IMG/VR virus record: IMGVR_UViG_3300021959_000469
Location: 1-21,815 of that record
Strand: one strand, 5' to 3'
Length of the DNA: 21,815 bases
Origin: a virus
Shown: positions 8,528 through 14,558 of the stretch, in pieces
Position numbering within the stretch: the stretch's first letter is position 1
How the letters are laid out: every line of letters starts with the position of its first letter
The notes under the pieces: model-generated
Database searches by the model: none
What the model was told of the DNA's origin: nothing
The model's input: only the letters and a program-made list of their open reading frames with translations
Translations under genes and position numbers: made by a program

Positions 8528-9901
8528 TTAATCTAATATTGATTTTAAAAAACTAATTCTATTTCTTTTAGCTAATCTTAGATTTTCTTTTTTATTTTCT
8601 TCTTCGAAGTCTATTCCTCTAAAAAGCATGGATCCTTTAAATTTACCTAATTCTTTTGATTCTAACAACTCTTGCTCAAACCACGCGCCAAACTCCGCAT
8701 TTTGGTTTTTGTAATCATTTTGACCTCTTGTTGTAAATTTAGTTTTATAGGTTAAACCTAAAATAGCATCTAAACCAGAAAGATGTGTTGGGTTTGTTGG
8801 ATCTTTTGAACCTTGACTAGTTCTTGAGAATTTTTTACCTACAGGATACTCCGACGCGTGCGTACCTTCGTGAAAAATAAAACTTTTAACCTCGCTAATA
8901 GGTGTTGAAGGCTTAGTATAAATCGAACCTGTACCACGATTTTCAGCCATTTCATGAATTAAATGAATTGTTTTTGTAGGAACATTATATGCAGCTCTAA
9001 CGCTAAGGCCTGTAAAATTTCTTTTTTCATCATGAAAAGCAGGTCTTGATAAACCAAAATTCAATTGTTCCTCTAAATTATATCTATTAAAATCTCTAGC
9101 ATGATATAAATATTTATCTGTGTTATATCTTCCTCTAGATTCATCTAATTCATTTACTTTTATAAAATCTTTATCTTTTGTATCTAAAACGGTTCTATAA
9201 ATATTTTCTGGATAATATCTATCATAAAATTTATCATAATCAAAAGTCTGAGAATTTTGAGGTTGATACCTATTTTCATGTTCTTCGCTATAATAAGAAT
9301 AATTTTTTAGATTAGGAACTGAATCTTTAGGTTTCATTTTGTTTCTAATGTTAATGAAACTATCTATTTTACCATACGAAATTCCACCCCTTGACCCTTG
9401 TGATAATGCACTATATGTATCAAAATTTACATTTTCATTTATTAATTTCACAAGCTTTTTATTTCTTTCTGCTGAAAATCTTTCAATTAATGCATTGTTT
9501 TTTATTTCACCTAAATTAAAGTTTAGTTTTTTATCCAATGTGGGGTATTTAGGATCATTTCTTTCTATGCTCTCACTTTTTTCTATACCTTCTTTATTAA
9601 AAAAATCTCTATATCTTAATGCTAATTTTAATCTATTAGATTCTTTTATGTTTATATTAGATAAAGTTGACTTATAATTACCAGTATTTTGAAAAAATTT
9701 TTTATAATTTTCATATTCTTCTTGCGTGGGCGCTTTGTCAAAATCTATATTATCAGAAAAATATATTCTTTTATCCTCGTATTTAGGTATTTTGTTTTTG
9801 TTAATTCTTCTAGTTAACAATGAATTGACAGATCTTTCTAACCTTGGTTTGGCTTTAAATTTTTTTAATAATTTAAGTATATTAGGATCTAGTTCTTCCA
9901 T
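8528..9901 (-). CDS. Putative zinc-metallopeptidase-like phage protein (HEXXH)
   Basis: This 457-aa protein has no family I can name. Its C-terminal third contains SEVKSFIFHEGTHASE, with HEGTH at residues 344-348 (codons 8858-8872), a perfect HEXXH zinc-binding and catalytic motif preceded by a hydrophobic helix as in zincins. Downstream, NAEFGAWFEQE offers Glu403 as a possible third zinc ligand, about 55 residues on. An aromatic-rich region (about 200-275) with many Tyr and Asn precedes it. The N-terminus (MEELDPNILKLLKKFKAK) matches that of the upstream protein at 9902-10765, suggesting a shared targeting or docking signal. Possible roles are a virion protease acting in head maturation, an ejected protein or a cell-wall or surface hydrolase; none is proven. 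The upstream TAA is directly followed by this ATG with no gap. Confidence 0.6.
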   Translation of the reverse strand: MEELDPNILKLLKKFKAKPRLERSVNSLLTRRINKNKIPKYEDKRIYFSDNIDFDKAPTQEEYENYKKFFQNTGNYKSTLSNINIKESNRLKLALRYRDFFNKEGIEKSESIERNDPKYPTLDKKLNFNLGEIKNNALIERFSAERNKKLVKLINENVNFDTYSALSQGSRGGISYGKIDSFINIRNKMKPKDSVPNLKNYSYYSEEHENRYQPQNSQTFDYDKFYDRYYPENIYRTVLDTKDKDFIKVNELDESRGRYNTDKYLYHARDFNRYNLEEQLNFGLSRPAFHDEKRNFTGLSVRAAYNVPTKTIHLIHEMAENRGTGSIYTKPSTPISEVKSFIFHEGTHASEYPVGKKFSRTSQGSKDPTNPTHLSGLDAILGLTYKTKFTTRGQNDYKNQNAEFGAWFEQELLESKELGKFKGSMLFRGIDFEEENKKENLRLAKRNRISFLKSILD

Positions 9902-10765
9902 TTATTTTTTTGATAATTTATACTTACCTTTTTCCTCTTTTATATATCTTCTATCATATATTTCAAATTCATTTACTATACTTTCTAATGGTCCTTTAAA
10001 ATCATACTTATCATATATAGATATATATTTTTGTTTTTTATCTTTATCATATCCAACACTAACTTGAAAATTTTGGAGTGGATCTATTTCTTCAAATTTA
10101 TCAGAATCCATAAAACCTTCACGTATATAAGGAGTAAGTCCTTCTATATTTACAGTATCACCTACTTTTTTATTTTCTATTTTTTTTAATAATTTTTTAT
10201 AATCAATAACATCATCACTTAAAGCATAATATTTAGCATTAGGGTTTTTTGATTTAGTAGGTTTGTATTTATTTTGCTTAATAATATATTTATTTTTAGT
10301 TTCTAAACCTAAAGACATAGCCCAAGCTTCATCACCTATTGTATAGTCACCATCTTTATCTAAAGAAGGAGGAGTTGTGTTGTTTATTCCTAGTTTTTTA
10401 CCCATTAAACTAATCATTGTAGTTGTCATAGTAGTAATGTTTGGATAACTCAAGGGTCTTACATTATCAAATATAAACTGTTTATTCTCTTTTGATATAT
10501 CAGAAAAATCTGTGTATTGAGACATTTTATTCATTATAAAATCGCTAACATTGTCCACTGCTTTAGCACCACGCTTTAATGCTGGAAAAACAATATCATC
10601 ATCTAAAACATTACCACCTCTTCCTGAATTAGAAAATTGTAAATTTTGAGTTTCGTTTATTTGATTTTTAATTAAACTATTACCAAAACCTATATTATTA
10701 TTTATAGATTTGTTTTTTTTAAAATTTTTTATAAAATCAAATATTTCAGGATCAAAGTTTTCCAC
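9902..10765 (-). CDS. Unknown phage protein sharing an N-terminal leader with its downstream neighbour
   Basis: This 287-aa protein begins at a GTG (10763-10765) that overlaps the preceding TAG stop as TAGTG. The start is supported because the translated N-terminus, MENFDPEIFDFIKNFKK, lines up with MEELDPNILKLLKKFKA of the next gene. Residues about 20-75 are polar and look flexible. The middle has a small hydrophobic stretch (TTMTTTMISLMGKKLG) and an acidic DKDGDYTIGDEAWAMSLGL, where DKDGD resembles a calcium-binding loop but could be chance. The C-terminal part has alternating Lys and aromatic residues, including QKYISIYDKYDFKGP, a pattern I associate with structural proteins of Bacteroidota phages. 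It lacks a signal peptide and recognisable catalytic residues. A virion or ejection role is inferred from position only. Confidence 0.55.
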   Translation of the reverse strand: MENFDPEIFDFIKNFKKNKSINNNIGFGNSLIKNQINETQNLQFSNSGRGGNVLDDDIVFPALKRGAKAVDNVSDFIMNKMSQYTDFSDISKENKQFIFDNVRPLSYPNITTMTTTMISLMGKKLGINNTTPPSLDKDGDYTIGDEAWAMSLGLETKNKYIIKQNKYKPTKSKNPNAKYYALSDDVIDYKKLLKKIENKKVGDTVNIEGLTPYIREGFMDSDKFEEIDPLQNFQVSVGYDKDKKQKYISIYDKYDFKGPLESIVNEFEIYDRRYIKEEKGKYKLSKK

Positions 10766-10878
10766 TATTTTTTCTTATTAGGAACACAGTTGGGAACATT
10801 TCTACCACCTTTTTTCTTCATACCTACCATTTGATAACCTTTCCAACACGGATTCTTTTTTGATTTCTTTTTTGCCAT
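10765..10878 (-). CDS. 37-aa basic protein with CWKGY...VPNCVP motif
   Basis: I place the start at the ATG at 10876-10878, not at a longer in-frame ATG at 10953 that would run into the preceding gene. The product begins MAKKKSKKNPCWKGYQMVGM and ends RNVPNCVPNKKK. The motif 'P-C-W-x-G-Y-x-x-x-G-x-K-K-K-x-G-x-x-V-P-N-C-V-P' is one I recognise from many marine phage proteins, either free-standing or as a tail on larger proteins. Its function is not known to me. Two cysteines bracket a beta-hairpin-sized loop, and the ends are Lys-rich, so a small nucleic-acid or capsid-binding module is possible. Its TAG stop overlaps the next GTG start. The leader is A/T-rich (AAAATTATAATT). Confidence 0.65.
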   Translation of the reverse strand: MAKKKSKKNPCWKGYQMVGMKKKGGRNVPNCVPNKKK

Positions 10879-10888
10879 AATTATAATT

Positions 10889-11146
10889 TTAACATTTCCA
10901 ACGTCTTCTAGCTGCTCTACCTCTTTCACCTGTCCAACCTTTTGATCTAGCACAAAAAGATTTTCTACGTTTAGCTGCTTTGCTGCCTTTTTTCACTTTG
11001 CCTGTTACAGCGGTTTTTAATTTACTACCAGGGTTGTTTTTTCTATACTTTTTTACACCAGCTTTAGTCATACCAGCGCCTTCTTTAACAGTACGAAAGT
11101 TTCTACTTTTACCTTTAGTAGTTTTTCTTAATCTTTTAGCAGGCAT
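10889..11146 (-). CDS. Small basic protein, DUF6321-like
   Basis: The 85 residues carry very many Lys and Arg and begin MPAKRLRKTTKGKSRNFRTV. The central block has GVKKYRKNNPGSKLKTAVTG followed by GSKAAKRRKSFCARSKG and a tail GRAARRRWKC. The NPGSKLKTAV and KAAKRRKSFCAR-S-G blocks are what I know from the DUF6321 family of phage and bacterial proteins, whose biochemical role is unestablished. The composition resembles nucleic-acid-binding or DNA-condensing proteins. The usual family member has a longer insert before the final RRRWKC, so this one appears short in that region. The start overlaps the stop of the tiny upstream gene as TAATG. With its neighbours it makes a run of three very basic proteins. 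Confidence 0.7.
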   Translation of the reverse strand: MPAKRLRKTTKGKSRNFRTVKEGAGMTKAGVKKYRKNNPGSKLKTAVTGKVKKGSKAAKRRKSFCARSKGWTGERGRAARRRWKC

Positions 11147-11220
11147 TATTTCTTAGATTTTTTCTTAGATTTTTTCTTTGAAATTTTCTTAACCAATTTT
11201 GATTTTTTTCCGTAAGGCAT
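11146..11220 (-). CDS. Possible 24-aa lysine-rich microprotein
   Basis: An ATG at 11218-11220 opens a 24-codon frame ending in TAA at 11146-11148, which overlaps the next start as TAATG. The product starts MPYGKKSKLVKK and ends in repeats of KKKS; 13 of 24 residues are Lys. The exact stop-start coupling with a conserved gene, the A/T leader like that of its neighbours and the placement in an otherwise gap-free operon argue for a real gene. The shortness and low complexity argue against certainty. The coding part is built from a 12-bp tandem repeat. It could be a DNA-binding peptide or simply a leader that couples translation of the following gene. Confidence 0.45.
   Translation of the reverse strand: MPYGKKSKLVKKISKKKSKKKSKK
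11149..11196. repeat. 12-bp tandem repeat
   Basis: On the plus strand TTTCTTAGATTT occurs twice in direct succession (11149-11160 and 11161-11172), followed by two degenerate units starting TTTCTTTGAAAT and TTTCTTAACC. On the coding strand each unit gives Lys-Lys-Lys-Ser or a close variant, the tail of the 24-aa basic protein. Slippage in such a unit would change the protein by four residues without a frameshift. Confidence 0.75.
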
Positions 11221-11237
11221 AATTTTAATTTTAAGGT

Positions 11238-11678
11238 TTAACGTTCTTTATCTTTTATCATATCATCAAAAGCTTTATTAAAAACTTTATCTGTATATGA
11301 TTTGTTTTTAAAAAAAATATTTTTTCTAGTAACAGGTACATCTTCATCACCTAATAGTATTCTGTAAACTCTACTAATTAATTGTTTTGTTTTAAAAGAA
11401 ACACAGTATATGCTATATTTTATAGTTGTTCTATTTCTATTTCTCCAAACATCTATCCAACCCTCGTTTCTTAATCTTTCCCAACGATGTTTATCCCAAC
11501 TATATGTGTAAACACCATCTTTAAAGTCTTTTATAGAAAATCTATTTAAACAGTCTAAATATATAAGAAGCTCTAAGTCTGCTTCTTTTATTTTATATGT
11601 TTTACAAGCCCACTTTCTTACTATTCTATAATACTTTAATATTTGTAATTCTTTTAAATCACTTGAAGAAAGTTTCAT
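11238..11678 (-). CDS. Winged-helix-like (MarR-type) small phage protein
   Basis: The 146-aa protein reads as helices followed by a wing. KYYRIVRKWACKTYKIKEAD and LELLIYLDCLNRFSIKDF are consistent with the first helices of a MarR-like fold. DKHRWERLRNEGWIDVWRNR then looks like a recognition helix leading into a beta-hairpin wing (TTIKYSIYCVSFKTKQLISR), and a C-terminal helix follows. No close regulator comes to mind; similar proteins occur in marine phage structural regions, and I cannot tell whether it is a DNA-binding regulator or a virion protein with this fold. Its ATG overlaps the GroES stop as ATGA (11675-11678), so it is probably translated with the chaperonin genes. Confidence 0.5.
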   Translation of the reverse strand: MKLSSSDLKELQILKYYRIVRKWACKTYKIKEADLELLIYLDCLNRFSIKDFKDGVYTYSWDKHRWERLRNEGWIDVWRNRNRTTIKYSIYCVSFKTKQLISRVYRILLGDEDVPVTRKNIFFKNKSYTDKVFNKAFDDMIKDKER

Positions 11679-11932
11679 ATAACAATAACAACATCTTGTT
11701 GTCTAATAACATAATATGTTTTATCATTATATTCAACCATATGGCCAGCATGTTTATCATAATAAATTTTATCATTTGGATTTAAACCATCTGTTTGGTT
11801 ACCAACACTTATTATATGACCTTGTAAATAACGTATATCTTTTTTATCATTATTAGTTAATATCAGTCCATTAACTTTTTTTGATTCTTCTTTTATTTTT
11901 TCTATTATAATATAATTATTTATCGCCTGCAT
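11675..11932 (-). CDS. groES: Co-chaperonin GroES
   Basis: GroES forms a seven-membered lid that caps GroEL and drives release of substrate into the folding cage. The 85-aa product has the whole outline: an opening strand (NNYIIIEKI, 5-13), a mobile loop (about 16-33) with the hydrophobic GLIL (22-25) that docks on GroEL, GHIISVGNQ, LNPNDKIYYDKHAG for the next strand and roof loop, and a closing strand VIRQQDVVIVI. It is about ten residues shorter than the E. coli protein, mainly by small deletions, and looks intact. It lies after GroEL and overlaps it by 17 bases, the reverse of the common bacterial groES-groEL order. Its stop overlaps the next gene by ATGA. Sequence is far from any host copy I know, so a recent host capture looks unlikely. 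Confidence 0.88.
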   Translation of the reverse strand: MQAINNYIIIEKIKEESKKVNGLILTNNDKKDIRYLQGHIISVGNQTDGLNPNDKIYYDKHAGHMVEYNDKTYYVIRQQDVVIVI

Positions 11933-13475
11933 TGAGTCTCATATTAGAAATTACACAATCTGCAGATATTATAGTGCTAACAACACTAACCGCATTTTTT
12001 AAAGCTGTTTTTGTAACTAATACGGGATCTATTATTCCAGCCTTTAACATATTAGTTTCTTTACCATTTACAACATTTATTCCAAATCCTTTTTTATTGC
12101 TTTCTAAGTATGGTAAACCAGCATTTTCTATTATAACAGAATAAGGATATTTTATTGAGTTTAACAATATTTCTTCCCCTATATTTTCAGCTTTAATTTT
12201 TTGTGATGCATTTAAAAGTGCAACTCCACCTCCTGGAACAATACCTTCCTGTAGTGCTGCTTTAGTTGCATATATTGCATCTTCAACTCTATCTTTTTTT
12301 TCTTTTAACTCTACTTTTGAATCAGCACCAACTTTTATAATAGCAACAGAACCTGTTAACATAGCTATTCTTTGTTCTAATTTGTTTTTTATAAAAGCAT
12401 TAGTTTCTGTTTCTATTTTGCTATACACACTTTTTATTCTTTCTTTAGCATCTTCATTAACTTCTTCTATAGTTAGAACAGTGTTTTTATCATCTGTAAT
12501 GGACTTTAAGCATTCACCTAATACATCAGGTTGGATTAAATCTAAATCATCTCCTAGTTGCTCATCTATTATTTTAGCTCCAGTTAAACAAGCTAAATCT
12601 TCTATAGTATCTCTTTTAGTAGAAGCAAAACCAGGAAGATCAACAACATTAACTCTAATATTGCCTTTAACTTTATTAGTTAATAATGCAGACATAGGCT
12701 GTTGATCTACAGAAGCCACAATCAATAAACTTCTTTTTGTTTTAATTATATGTTCTAATACAGCTTGTATTTTTCTAATATTAGTAATTGGAGAAGCTAC
12801 TATTAATATATAAGGATTATCTAAAATAGATTTATCTTTATTTTCATTTGTAGTTAAATGATTTGATTTTAAACCAGAATCAAATTGTACACCCTCCACA
12901 TTTTCATAATAAGTTTTTTCAGTTTCTGACTCTTCCATTAATACAACTCCATTTTTTCCAACTTTATTGTAAGCATCTGCAATTATAGATCCTAAAACAT
13001 TGTCATTGTTAGCTGATATAGTGCTAACATCTTTAAGCTTATCATGTTTAACATCAATAGAGATTTTATCTAAGTAATTGTTTATTTTAAATAAACCGCT
13101 TTGAAGACCTAGTTTTATATCTCTTATATTATATTTTTCTTTTTTACAATTTTTTAAAAGTGAGTAAGCAAGGACGGTAGCTGTAGTAGTACCGTCTCCC
13201 GCTTCTTTCACTGTGTTTTTAGCAGCTTCTTTTAAAAGTGTTGCTCCTATATTTTCTAAAGGATCAAATAATATTACTGATTCAGCTACAGTTACACCAT
13301 CTTTAGTTATAACTGGTTTACCTAATGAATCTTCGTATATTACACATTTTCCTGAAGCTCCTAGTGTAGACTTAACAGCTTGTGTTAACTTGCCTACACC
13401 TATCATTATTTTGTTGTTAGCATCTGCCCCAAAAGACAAATCCTTAACTATCTCACTTGGGTTATTATATTCCAT
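11916..13475 (-). CDS. groEL: Chaperonin GroEL (phage-encoded)
   Basis: GroEL is the 14-subunit ATP-driven folding chamber. The 519-aa product aligns over the whole family: equatorial ATP site with ITKDGVTVAE (Asp59, E. coli Asp52), AGDGTTTATVLAYSLL (94-100 is the signature DGTTTAT), and RVEDAIYATKAALQEGIVPG with Asp399 (E. coli Asp398), plus GGGVALLNA. The apical part includes EGVQFDSGLKSNH (194-206), VVDLPGFASTKRDTIEDLA and LTGAKIIDEQLG. The catalytic aspartates are kept, so it is probably an active ATPase. The flexible Gly-Gly-Met tail is absent; the protein stops at NMRLNAGDK, about 29 residues shorter than E. coli. Several apical substrate-binding positions are altered. Phage GroELs are known from giant Pseudomonas phages; here it lies within a structural operon, suggesting it folds capsid or fibre proteins. 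Confidence 0.93.
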   Translation of the reverse strand: MEYNNPSEIVKDLSFGADANNKIMIGVGKLTQAVKSTLGASGKCVIYEDSLGKPVITKDGVTVAESVILFDPLENIGATLLKEAAKNTVKEAGDGTTTATVLAYSLLKNCKKEKYNIRDIKLGLQSGLFKINNYLDKISIDVKHDKLKDVSTISANNDNVLGSIIADAYNKVGKNGVVLMEESETEKTYYENVEGVQFDSGLKSNHLTTNENKDKSILDNPYILIVASPITNIRKIQAVLEHIIKTKRSLLIVASVDQQPMSALLTNKVKGNIRVNVVDLPGFASTKRDTIEDLACLTGAKIIDEQLGDDLDLIQPDVLGECLKSITDDKNTVLTIEEVNEDAKERIKSVYSKIETETNAFIKNKLEQRIAMLTGSVAIIKVGADSKVELKEKKDRVEDAIYATKAALQEGIVPGGGVALLNASQKIKAENIGEEILLNSIKYPYSVIIENAGLPYLESNKKGFGINVVNGKETNMLKAGIIDPVLVTKTALKNAVSVVSTIISADCVISNMRLNAGDK

Positions 13476-13502
13476 TTAATTTTATTTTATTGGTAAGTGG
13501 TT

Positions 13503-13799
13503 TTATTTAAAGCTCTTTACTACTTTAGGTCCTTTTAAGAACTCTATTTTTTTTAGATAATGTTCAATACTTCCGTCAATAGCAGCTTCACAACTATCAA
13601 CTGTTTCACGTCTTGTAACATCTATCCATTTGTTTTCATCATTCAGATCTTTGTGTTCTGCTTGAAAAAACCCATTAGGTAGTTGAACTATACGCCAGTT
13701 TTTTTTCTCAACAATGTGTTCCCAAAGCTTTCTGGTTCCTTCGGGTATTCCTTGGGTACTATTGTTCCCCCAGGAATAGGTTTTATAAAAATAGGTCAT
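13503..13799 (-). CDS. Conserved hypothetical phage protein
   Basis: This 98-aa protein is aromatic-rich at the start (MTYFYKTYSWGNNSTQG) and then KLWEHIVEKKNWRIVQLPNG, FFQAEHKDL and KWIDVTRRETVDSCEAAIDG, ending basic. The pattern of alternating Trp, Phe and charged residues suggests a small alpha/beta domain. I vaguely associate such 'W..I...NGF.QAE' proteins with tail-fibre neighbourhoods of marine phages, but I cannot name a family. There is no signal peptide or membrane helix. It sits between the coiled-coil gene and GroEL, and its ATG is preceded by a tandem TTAACCATTAACC and a short hairpin. A structural or chaperone accessory role is possible from position only. Confidence 0.55.
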   Translation of the reverse strand: MTYFYKTYSWGNNSTQGIPEGTRKLWEHIVEKKNWRIVQLPNGFFQAEHKDLNDENKWIDVTRRETVDSCEAAIDGSIEHYLKKIEFLKGPKVVKSFK

Positions 13800-13810
13800 G
13801 GTTAATGGTT

Positions 13811-13831
13811 AATATAGGTTTTATCTATATT
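13811..13831. other. Short inverted repeat before the 98-aa gene
   Basis: AATATAG and CTATATT form a perfect 7-bp stem with a 7-base loop. On the coding strand it begins at the stop codon of the upstream gene, and is followed by ATTAACC repeated twice (13800-13813) directly before the next ATG. There is no U-run after it in the direction of transcription, so it is not a normal intrinsic terminator. It may be chance in AT-rich DNA or may tune translation. Confidence 0.3.
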
Positions 13832-14099
13832 ATGCTTTTTTTAATACTTCTGGTCCTACAACTTCTTCTTCTTCGATTGGTTTATAGGTTCCATCTTGGA
13901 TATTGATTTGAACTTTACCGTACTTTTCTTCAAGTTTAGCTTGGAACTTGTTTAAATCAGATTGAACTTCAACAGCAGCATGGTTAATTTGGTGCTTTTG
14001 TAATTCAAGGTTTCCAATTTGCGTTGCAGCGTTATTTATTTTTCCTACATAACCTTGCAATTCTTCTAATTGTTCTTGGGTAATTTTTTTTTCACTCAT
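13830..14099 (-). CDS. Small coiled-coil phage protein
   Basis: The 89-aa product is one long amphipathic helix from about 5 to 60 (TQEQLEELQGYVGKINNAAT, then LELQKHQINHAAVEVQSDLN), ending with LEEKYGKVQINIQDGTYKPI and an acidic tail. The pattern 'LEEKYG..-.INI.DG.Y.PI' after a coiled coil is one I know from small proteins in cyanophage and other marine-phage structural regions. The helix should form a dimer or trimer. A role as a tail or head accessory is inferred from its neighbours: a DUF7936-like gene upstream and a hypothetical gene downstream, all in the same orientation and close together. No enzyme motif is visible. Confidence 0.6.
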   Translation of the reverse strand: MSEKKITQEQLEELQGYVGKINNAATQIGNLELQKHQINHAAVEVQSDLNKFQAKLEEKYGKVQINIQDGTYKPIEEEEVVGPEVLKKA

Positions 14100-14130
14100 G
14101 GTTTTAAAATTAAAATGTTATTAAATTAAA

Positions 14131-14484
14131 TTAAGCTGGATCTTCAGTTGTTTCTTCAACTGGAGCCCATGGCATTTCTACCTCTTCGTTTTTTGGTGTT
14201 ATTTTATCGCTAATTTGTTTTTCAATCACTTCATTCATGTGATCTGTTGGGTGGTTAGCTTGTGCCCATGCAATTACATCCGCTTCTGTTAAATTAGCAA
14301 GCGCTGTAAAGTTTTCTGAATCAGGTGCACTGATTGGACAAGCGCCGTTAAAAACAGCTTCCTCTCCAGAATCAGCATCTGTACCTTTGTATTCAAAATT
14401 AACGTGTGTGATCACATTTGACAATCCGTCAAGTGATGGTGCTTTTTTCATAGCCGTGATCTTCCATTCGTAAGATAAATTCAT
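14131..14484 (-). CDS. DUF7936-like small phage protein
   Basis: The 117-aa protein begins MNLSYEWKITAMKKAPSLDG, followed by a beta strand region with VITHVNFEYKGTDADSGEEA, the segment NGACPISAPDSENFTALANL, a helix with LTEADVIAWAQANH, and an acidic tail ending MPWAPVEETTEDPA. The order W-x-I, VxxxVxFxYxGTD, LTEADVxxWxQ and a terminal PW is what I know from the DUF7936 family next to tail genes of cyanophages and similar marine phages. Its role is unestablished; a small virion or tail-assembly protein is plausible. It follows the second tail-fibre gene with a 74-base gap, the largest intergenic stretch in the window, so a promoter for the genes downstream could lie there, though I see no firm one. 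Confidence 0.6.
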   Translation of the reverse strand: MNLSYEWKITAMKKAPSLDGLSNVITHVNFEYKGTDADSGEEAVFNGACPISAPDSENFTALANLTEADVIAWAQANHPTDHMNEVIEKQISDKITPKNEEVEMPWAPVEETTEDPA

Positions 14485-14558
14485 AATTTAGTTTTTAATT
14501 GTTTGTGTTATAATTTATTATTACTTGTTTTTATAAGTTTCTAATTTAAGTGAATATA

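Noticed and set aside
10765-10953. Longer 62-aa version of the CWKGY gene
   Set aside because: The extra 25 residues overlap the DUF6321-like gene and show no conserved pattern; the internal ATG at 10878 gives the familiar small protein.
13811-13831. Intrinsic terminator
   Set aside because: The stem is only 7 bp, all but two pairs are A-T, and no U-run follows on the transcribed strand.
14485-14558. Promoter in the widest intergenic gap
   Set aside because: It is A/T-rich with TATAAAAA- and TATAAC-like strings, but I see no paired -33 TTTG/-7 TAnnTTTG element or convincing T4-type late promoter.
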